NCBI GenBank assembly: GCA_003522145.1
Contig: DPGD01000040.1
Coordinates: 1-18,494 of the forward strand
DNA: 18,494 bases
Origin: Clostridiales bacterium
GTDB taxonomy: Bacteria; Bacillota; Clostridia; Oscillospirales; CAG-272
Reading direction: 5' to 3'
Made by a program: the position numbers and the translations under genes. Positions 14,635 to 18,494 of the stretch are shown piece by piece; within the stretch, counting starts at the first letter, position 1, and each line of letters opens with the position of its first letter. The notes beneath the pieces were generated by a model that saw only the letters and a program-made list of their open reading frames with translations, searched no databases and was not told the origin of the DNA.

Positions 14635-16119
14635 ATGAAAAAAAACCTTGGAATGAAAAAAACGGTAATTTCGGGATTTCTGGCGTTGGTTCTGTTGGCG
14701 GGGGGGCTTTCCTCCTGCGGGAAAGCAACCTCCACGAATGCACCCGCCAGCTCCGGAGAAAGCACCGTTGGGGAAGAAAAAAAGCTCTTTGATTTCGACA
14801 TAGAGGAATACTTGGTGTTGCCGGATGTTTCCAGGCTGTCGGTCAAGAGAAGCGAAGTGACCGAAAAGGTAGAGGAGAACTATACCCAGTTGTTGGACAA
14901 CTTCCCGGAGATCAGAGAGAAAACCGAGGGTACCGTGGAGACCGGCGATACGGTGTATATTTACTATGCCGGCACGCTCATTCCTTACGATGGAGACTAT
15001 TCCTTCACAGTGGGACAGTGTGATTTTGCCGGGTTGGACAAGGCCCTTGAAAACACGGAATTCTTGGACGGAGAGGCGGTTCTGAAGGTGACTCTGCCCG
15101 AAGAATTTACACTTCCCGAAATTCTTTCCGGTGTACCGGAAGATTTGGCGCAGGAGCTTTCCGGCAAGAGTGTCACTCTGATTTTCAGCGTGGAGGGCAA
15201 GAACGGCAAGGTGGAAAAAGGCGAAGAGCTCACGGGGAACCTGCGCATGGAATATGTGTTCGGGAGAGGAACATACAATGCCGATTCTGCGGCGGAAAAG
15301 GCAAAGAAAGAGGGAGAGCGGAAGGGCTTCGGTCTGGAAATCGGCTCCGGTTCCTTCATTGATGGCTTTGAAGACGCCATGATCGGAATGTCCGTACAGG
15401 AGGGGACAAAGAAGGTCCTGACCTTGAAATTTCCCGATCCCTACAAAAACAATCCGGCCCTTGCCGGACTTCCGGTGGAATTTGAAGTGACGGTTCTTTC
15501 GGCTACCCATACACTCCGGCGGGATCTGACGGATCCGGCCCAGTTTGCGCTGTTGAAAAAGGAATTTGAGGAAATCAACGGCGAAGGATCTTTCAGCTAT
15601 GAAGATGATGCGAAGCTGCGGGAATATATCCGGACAAGCGTGCTGGCGGAATTCGCCCGTCAAATAGCATTTGAGGAGACGGTCGTAAGGGAGTATGAAC
15701 CAGAGACGCTTGAAGAGTATGTGGCATTTGCTAAAAAGTCCTTTTTGCAATATTACAGCAACTATTTTCCCGGTGTGACCGAAGAAATGCTCATTCAATA
15801 TATCTTCAAGGGTGAAGAAGCGTATAAATCGCAGATGGAAGCGGCCGCAAAGGAGCGTATGAAGCAGGACCTGATGCTGGTGGGTATTGCGCGGAAGAAC
15901 AACCTGGACAAGTTGACCGAAGAGGAGTGCAACGAGCGGTTGGACCGGGTGATTGCTCAGCAAAAGGCCTACAACGGTGTGGAGATGACCCGAGAAGAGG
16001 TTGTGGAGGAGCTGTACGGCGGCAGAGCGGAATTGGAAAAGGAATTGCTCAGCGAGAAGACGCTGGAGTGGCTGGCCGGACGGATCTCTATTGAAGAGGA
16101 CGGCGAAATCGGCGAATAA
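14635..16119 (+). CDS. Trigger-factor-like lipoprotein with two FKBP-like units
   Basis: A 494-residue predicted extracytoplasmic folding factor. A lipoprotein signal ends in LSSC (Cys28). Residues about 100-190 form an FKBP-like unit (GDTVYIYYAGTL ... DFAGLDKALEN ... SGKSVTLIFSV), and about 200-290 a second, better one whose LEIGSGSFIDGFEDAMIGM and LAGLPVEFEVTVLSA match the prolyl-isomerase domain of trigger factor. Residues 291-494 are helical and resemble the trigger factor C-terminal chaperone arms. The cytosolic ribosome-docking domain of true trigger factor is absent, replaced by the lipid anchor, so it should act outside the membrane on secreted proteins, in the niche filled by PrsA in Bacillus. 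The start at 14635 follows GGAAAGGG; the open frame begins 8 codons earlier at a TTG within the ribosome-binding region. It is monocistronic, with a promoter and terminator. Confidence 0.82.
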   Translation: MKKNLGMKKTVISGFLALVLLAGGLSSCGKATSTNAPASSGESTVGEEKKLFDFDIEEYLVLPDVSRLSVKRSEVTEKVEENYTQLLDNFPEIREKTEGTVETGDTVYIYYAGTLIPYDGDYSFTVGQCDFAGLDKALENTEFLDGEAVLKVTLPEEFTLPEILSGVPEDLAQELSGKSVTLIFSVEGKNGKVEKGEELTGNLRMEYVFGRGTYNADSAAEKAKKEGERKGFGLEIGSGSFIDGFEDAMIGMSVQEGTKKVLTLKFPDPYKNNPALAGLPVEFEVTVLSATHTLRRDLTDPAQFALLKKEFEEINGEGSFSYEDDAKLREYIRTSVLAEFARQIAFEETVVREYEPETLEEYVAFAKKSFLQYYSNYFPGVTEEMLIQYIFKGEEAYKSQMEAAAKERMKQDLMLVGIARKNNLDKLTEEECNERLDRVIAQQKAYNGVEMTREEVVEELYGGRAELEKELLSEKTLEWLAGRISIEEDGEIGE

Positions 16120-16125
16120 TGAAAA

Positions 16126-16171
16126 GGGGGCTGTAAAAAACTCGGCAAGAGTTTTTGGCGCCTCCTTTTTT
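16126..16171 (+). terminator. Terminator after the trigger-factor-like gene
   Basis: GGGGGC (16126-16131) pairs with GCCTCC (16160-16165, one G-T pair) around an inner AAAAACTC/GAGTTTTT stem, followed by six T residues (16166-16171), just past the stop codon. Confidence 0.85.
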
Positions 16172-16201
16172 GCGTAAAGAACACAAATTTGAGAGAAACT
16201 C

Positions 16202-16230
16202 TTGAAATGAAACCGCTTTTGTGCTATACT
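16202..16230 (+). promoter_or_regulatory. SigA promoter of the CobW-type gene pair
   Basis: TTGAAA (16202-16207), 17-base spacer, TATACT (16225-16230) with extended TGn (GTGCTATACT, as at two other promoters in the window). Confidence 0.82.
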
Positions 16231-16239
16231 TCAAAGCGG
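16213..16239 (+). promoter_or_regulatory. Inverted repeat spanning the -10: candidate operator
   Basis: CCGCTTT (16213-16219) and AAAGCGG (16233-16239) are exact inverted copies separated by 13 bases, and the -10 box lies between them. A bound dimer would block RNA polymerase. The sequence is not the known Firmicute Zur box (a TCGTAAT-type 7-1-7 palindrome), so the regulator is unknown. Confidence 0.45.
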
Positions 16240-16241
16240 AA

Positions 16242-16258
16242 CGGAGAATCACTCTCCG
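16242..16258 (+). other. Small 5' leader hairpin
   Basis: CGGAGA (16242-16247) pairs with TCTCCG (16253-16258) around a 5-base loop, close to the predicted transcription start of the CobW-type pair. It may stabilise the 5' end of the message. Confidence 0.4.
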
Positions 16259-16280
16259 GAATTCGGAAAGGACGGATTAT

Positions 16281-17468
16281 ATGACCAAAATAGATATTTT
16301 TTCTGGCTTTTTGGGCGCAGGAAAGACCACGCTCATAAAAAAACTGATCAAGGAAGCCTATAGCGGAGAAAAACTGGTGCTGGTGGAAAATGAGTTCGGC
16401 GAGATCGGCGTGGACGGAACCTTTATGCAGGATGCGGGCATCACCGTGAACGAGCTGAATTCGGGTTGTATCTGCTGTTCTCTGGTGGGCGATTTTGCAA
16501 AAGCTCTGCATCAGGTGATCGAAACCTATCATCCCGACAGAGTGCTGATCGAGCCTTCCGGAGTGGGCAAGCTTTCGGATGTGATCACGGCTGTGCAGAA
16601 AGCGGGTGTGGTAGGTGCAGAGCTGAACACCTTCACAACGGTTGTGGATGCTACCAAGGCAAAGATGTATATGAAGAATTTCGGTGAATTCTTCAACAAT
16701 CAGGTGGAAAATGCGTCCTGCATCATTTTCTCGCATACCGATGTGGCAAACGAGAAAAAGCTGGAAGAGGCACTGGCTCTTGTGAAAGAGCACAATCCCG
16801 GAGCGACCGTGATTCTGACTCCTTGGGATCAATTGTCCGGTGCGGACATTCTTTCGGCAATGGAGCACAAGGATACCCTTGAAATGGAGCTTCAACGCTT
16901 AAAGGAGGAGCACGAAAAGGCGATGGCGGAAGAAGAGGGCCATCACCACCACCATCATCATGACGGCGAGGAGGATGAAGAAGGACATCATCACCATCAT
17001 GATGACGAGGAGGAAGAGGACGAGCATCACCATCACCATGAGGACGAAGACGAGGACCATTGCTGCTGCGGACATCATCACCATCATCATGACGACGAGG
17101 ATGAGGATGAGGAAGAACATCACCATCATCACGACGGCGACGAAGACGAGGACCATGGTTGCTGCGGACACCATCACCACCATCATCATGCGGATGAAGT
17201 TTTCAGAAGCTGGGGCGTGCAGACCGGGAAAAAGTTTGAAAAGGAGCATTTGGAAGCCTGCCTGGAATTCTTAGCGGACGAAAAGAAGTACGGAATGGTT
17301 TTGAGGGCTAAGGGAGTGGTTGCGGCGGCAGACGGCGGATTTTTCCATTTTGACTATGTACCGGGAACCTCCGACATTCGTCGGGGCTCGGCGGCTCCGG
17401 TGGGCATGCTTTGCGTGATCGGCAAAGACCTGAAGGACGAGGCGCTGAATGCCCTTTTCGGCGTGTAA
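16281..17468 (+). CDS. COG0523/CobW-family GTPase with histidine-rich insertion (metal chaperone)
   Basis: A 395-residue G3E GTPase. Walker A is GFLGAGKT (9-16), the family metal motif CxCC is C63-C65-C66 (SGCICCSLVG), Walker B-type IEPSG ends at 94, and the guanine-specificity motif is SHTD (151-154) where NKxD is usual. Residues 221-303 are an extreme acidic/His insertion with 37 His and two Cys clusters (CCC 261-263, CC 294-295), then the CobW C-terminal domain (305-395). COG0523 GTPases deliver zinc or cobalt to client proteins using GTP hydrolysis; His-rich loops store or sense the metal, as in HypB and UreG types. GGAAAGGA precedes the ATG at 16281. It is followed after 53 bases by a second, degenerate relative in the same unit. 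Zinc is the favoured metal because of the YcgQ-like neighbour, but nickel or cobalt is not excluded. Confidence 0.93.
   Translation: MTKIDIFSGFLGAGKTTLIKKLIKEAYSGEKLVLVENEFGEIGVDGTFMQDAGITVNELNSGCICCSLVGDFAKALHQVIETYHPDRVLIEPSGVGKLSDVITAVQKAGVVGAELNTFTTVVDATKAKMYMKNFGEFFNNQVENASCIIFSHTDVANEKKLEEALALVKEHNPGATVILTPWDQLSGADILSAMEHKDTLEMELQRLKEEHEKAMAEEEGHHHHHHHDGEEDEEGHHHHHDDEEEEDEHHHHHEDEDEDHCCCGHHHHHHDDEDEDEEEHHHHHDGDEDEDHGCCGHHHHHHHADEVFRSWGVQTGKKFEKEHLEACLEFLADEKKYGMVLRAKGVVAAADGGFFHFDYVPGTSDIRRGSAAPVGMLCVIGKDLKDEALNALFGV
16940..17189 (+). repeat. His/Asp/Glu-rich tandem repeat inside the CobW-type gene
   Basis: Runs of CAY codons alternate with GAN codons. GACGAAGACGAGGACCAT occurs exactly at 17043 and again at 17139, 96 bases (32 codons) apart, each followed by a TGC cluster and a His run, which shows an internal duplication. 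The His runs are 7, 5, 5, 6, 5 and 7 residues long, plus two single His. Confidence 0.85.
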
Positions 17469-17521
17469 AATCACAAAAGGTTACAGAAGGGAGCGTATCC
17501 TTTTGAGGGAAAGGAAGAACT

Positions 17522-18484
17522 ATGGCAAAACAACAGGACGAGCAGGAGTTTCCCGTGTATCTGTTCACGGGGTTTCTGGAATCCGGCAAAACCAAATTTA
17601 TCAAGGAAACTCTTGCGGACCCGAAATTCAATGCAGGCGAGAAGACGCTTCTCGTCGTATGTGAAGAGGGGATAGAAGAATACGAGGAAGACCAGCCTTA
17701 CATGGGAAATGTGACGGTGGTCACCTACAACGATCCGTCGGAAATGACCGAAGAGCGCCTGCAGGCCAAAGCCAAGCGCTCCGGGGCGGAACGGATGATC
17801 GTGGAATACAACGGAATGTGGAATCTGAACGATTTTTTCTTGGCGATGCCGGCAGAGTGGATCATCTATCAGCTGATGTTTTTTGCGGACGCCAACACCA
17901 TCCTGAATTACAATACCAATATGCGTCAGCTGGTTGCGGAAAAAATACAGGCCTGTGATATGGCGGTGTTCAACCGGGTGTCTCCCGACACCGACAAGGA
18001 TGCGTTGCACAGGTTGGTGCGGCAGTTGAGCCGAGGCGCCAATATCATTTATGAGCATCGGGATGGCACGATCGAGTACGACGAGGTGGAGGATCCGTTG
18101 CCTTTCGACCTGAATGCGCCGGTGGTGGAGATTGAGGATCGGGACTATGCGCTCTTTTTCCGGGACATTTCAGAGGAACCTAAAAAATATGAAGGAAAAA
18201 CCGTGCGCTTCAAGGGCATCATTGCCAAGGATGACCGGATCCCCAAAAATCTTTTTGTGGCAGGAAGACACATTATGACCTGCTGTGAAGCCGACATTGC
18301 CTATAACGGTTTTGCCTGCGTCTGGGAAGGTGCACCCTCCTTGAAAAGCTATGACTGGCGTCTGATTACCGCCACGGTAAAAATTGAAAAATGCGCCATC
18401 TACAAGCAGAAAGGCCCGGTTTTTTATGCGCAGTCTGTGGAGCTTTGCCCGGAACCGGAGCAGAAGGTCGCAACCTTTTATTAA
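17522..18484 (+). CDS. Degenerate COG0523-like P-loop protein fused to a YcgQ-like (DUF1980/TIGR03943) domain
   Basis: A 320-residue cytosolic protein. Residues about 10-190 follow the COG0523 fold: YLFTGFLESGKTKFIKETL has a good Walker A (GFLESGKT), but the CxCC metal motif is missing, the EPSG motif reads EYNG and the NKxD position reads NRVS. Residues about 205-305 match the C-terminal domain of Bacillus YcgQ (TIGR03943): FRDISEEPKKYEGKTVRFKG, then IPKNLFVAGRHIMTCCEADI, with the conserved MTCC-x-AD pattern. YcgQ and its permease partner YcgR are zinc (Zur) controlled in Bacillus. The fusion ties a nucleotide-binding regulator to a domain that normally works with a YraQ/DUF318-type permease. 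AAAGGAAG stands before the ATG; the gap from the first CobW gene is 53 bases with no terminator. The window stops 10 bases past its stop codon, where AGAAGG could serve a next gene. Confidence 0.82.
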   Translation: MAKQQDEQEFPVYLFTGFLESGKTKFIKETLADPKFNAGEKTLLVVCEEGIEEYEEDQPYMGNVTVVTYNDPSEMTEERLQAKAKRSGAERMIVEYNGMWNLNDFFLAMPAEWIIYQLMFFADANTILNYNTNMRQLVAEKIQACDMAVFNRVSPDTDKDALHRLVRQLSRGANIIYEHRDGTIEYDEVEDPLPFDLNAPVVEIEDRDYALFFRDISEEPKKYEGKTVRFKGIIAKDDRIPKNLFVAGRHIMTCCEADIAYNGFACVWEGAPSLKSYDWRLITATVKIEKCAIYKQKGPVFYAQSVELCPEPEQKVATFY

Positions 18485-18494
18485 AGAAGGCTGA

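Noticed and set aside
14605..15963. 452-codon minus-strand open frame
   Set aside because: Antisense shadow of the trigger-factor-like lipoprotein; no ribosome-binding site or recognised domain.
16171..16280. Canonical Zur box upstream of the CobW-type genes
   Set aside because: No TCGTAAT-N-ATTACGA-like palindrome is present; only the different 7-13-7 repeat was found.
16899..17249. Met/Val-rich hydrophobic minus-strand frame resembling a membrane protein
   Set aside because: It is the complement of the CAY/GAN codons of the His-rich insertion, which automatically reads as Met, Val and Leu; not a real gene.

Overview
The window reads as chromosome of a Gram-positive, low-to-mid GC Firmicute (Bacillota), most likely an uncultured gut or rumen member of the Clostridia. 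The grounds are strong AGGAGG/AAAGGAG ribosome-binding sites, near-consensus SigA promoters with 17-base spacers, TTG starts, several lipobox lipoproteins, the rny-ymdB pair, a MecA-like ClpC adaptor, a family-4 Fe-S uracil-DNA glycosylase, and a cohesin/dockerin protein. The exact genus cannot be read from this piece. No tRNA, rRNA, CRISPR array, transposase or phage gene was seen.

Layout. 1-230: an intergenic repeat with two copies of a hairpin-forming 30-base unit. 297-1784 (minus): a VTC-type polyphosphate polymerase-like protein followed by a DUF4956 membrane protein. 1905-5140 (plus): one transcription unit from a near-perfect promoter, holding a broken luxS, intact mtnN, a CapA-like lipoprotein and a LOG-family Rossmann protein. 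5177-6447 (plus): a secreted protein with two cohesin-like domains and a C-terminal dockerin. 6535-8332 (plus): a strongly expressed, monocistronic solute-binding lipoprotein. 8539-11380 (minus): family-4 UDG, a MecA-like protein and PRPP synthetase. 11618-14145 (minus): ymdB and rny, the latter with its own promoter. 14510-16171 (plus): a lipoprotein that resembles trigger factor but lacks its ribosome-binding domain. 16202-18484 (plus): two COG0523/CobW-type genes.

Most interesting parts. (1) The last two genes look like a metal, probably zinc, homeostasis module: a canonical COG0523 GTPase with a 37-histidine insertion, then a degenerate COG0523-like P-loop protein fused to a domain resembling the C-terminus of YcgQ (TIGR03943/DUF1980). 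Their promoter is embedded in a 7-13-7 inverted repeat, a candidate operator. (2) luxS carries two independent inactivating lesions (a zinc ligand His to Tyr, and a frameshift at the catalytic Cys codon) while its promoter and the downstream mtnN stay intact. AI-2 synthesis therefore appears lost while S-adenosylhomocysteine breakdown is kept. (3) The compact cohesin-cohesin-dockerin protein and the tandem-FKBP trigger-factor-like lipoprotein are unusual architectures.
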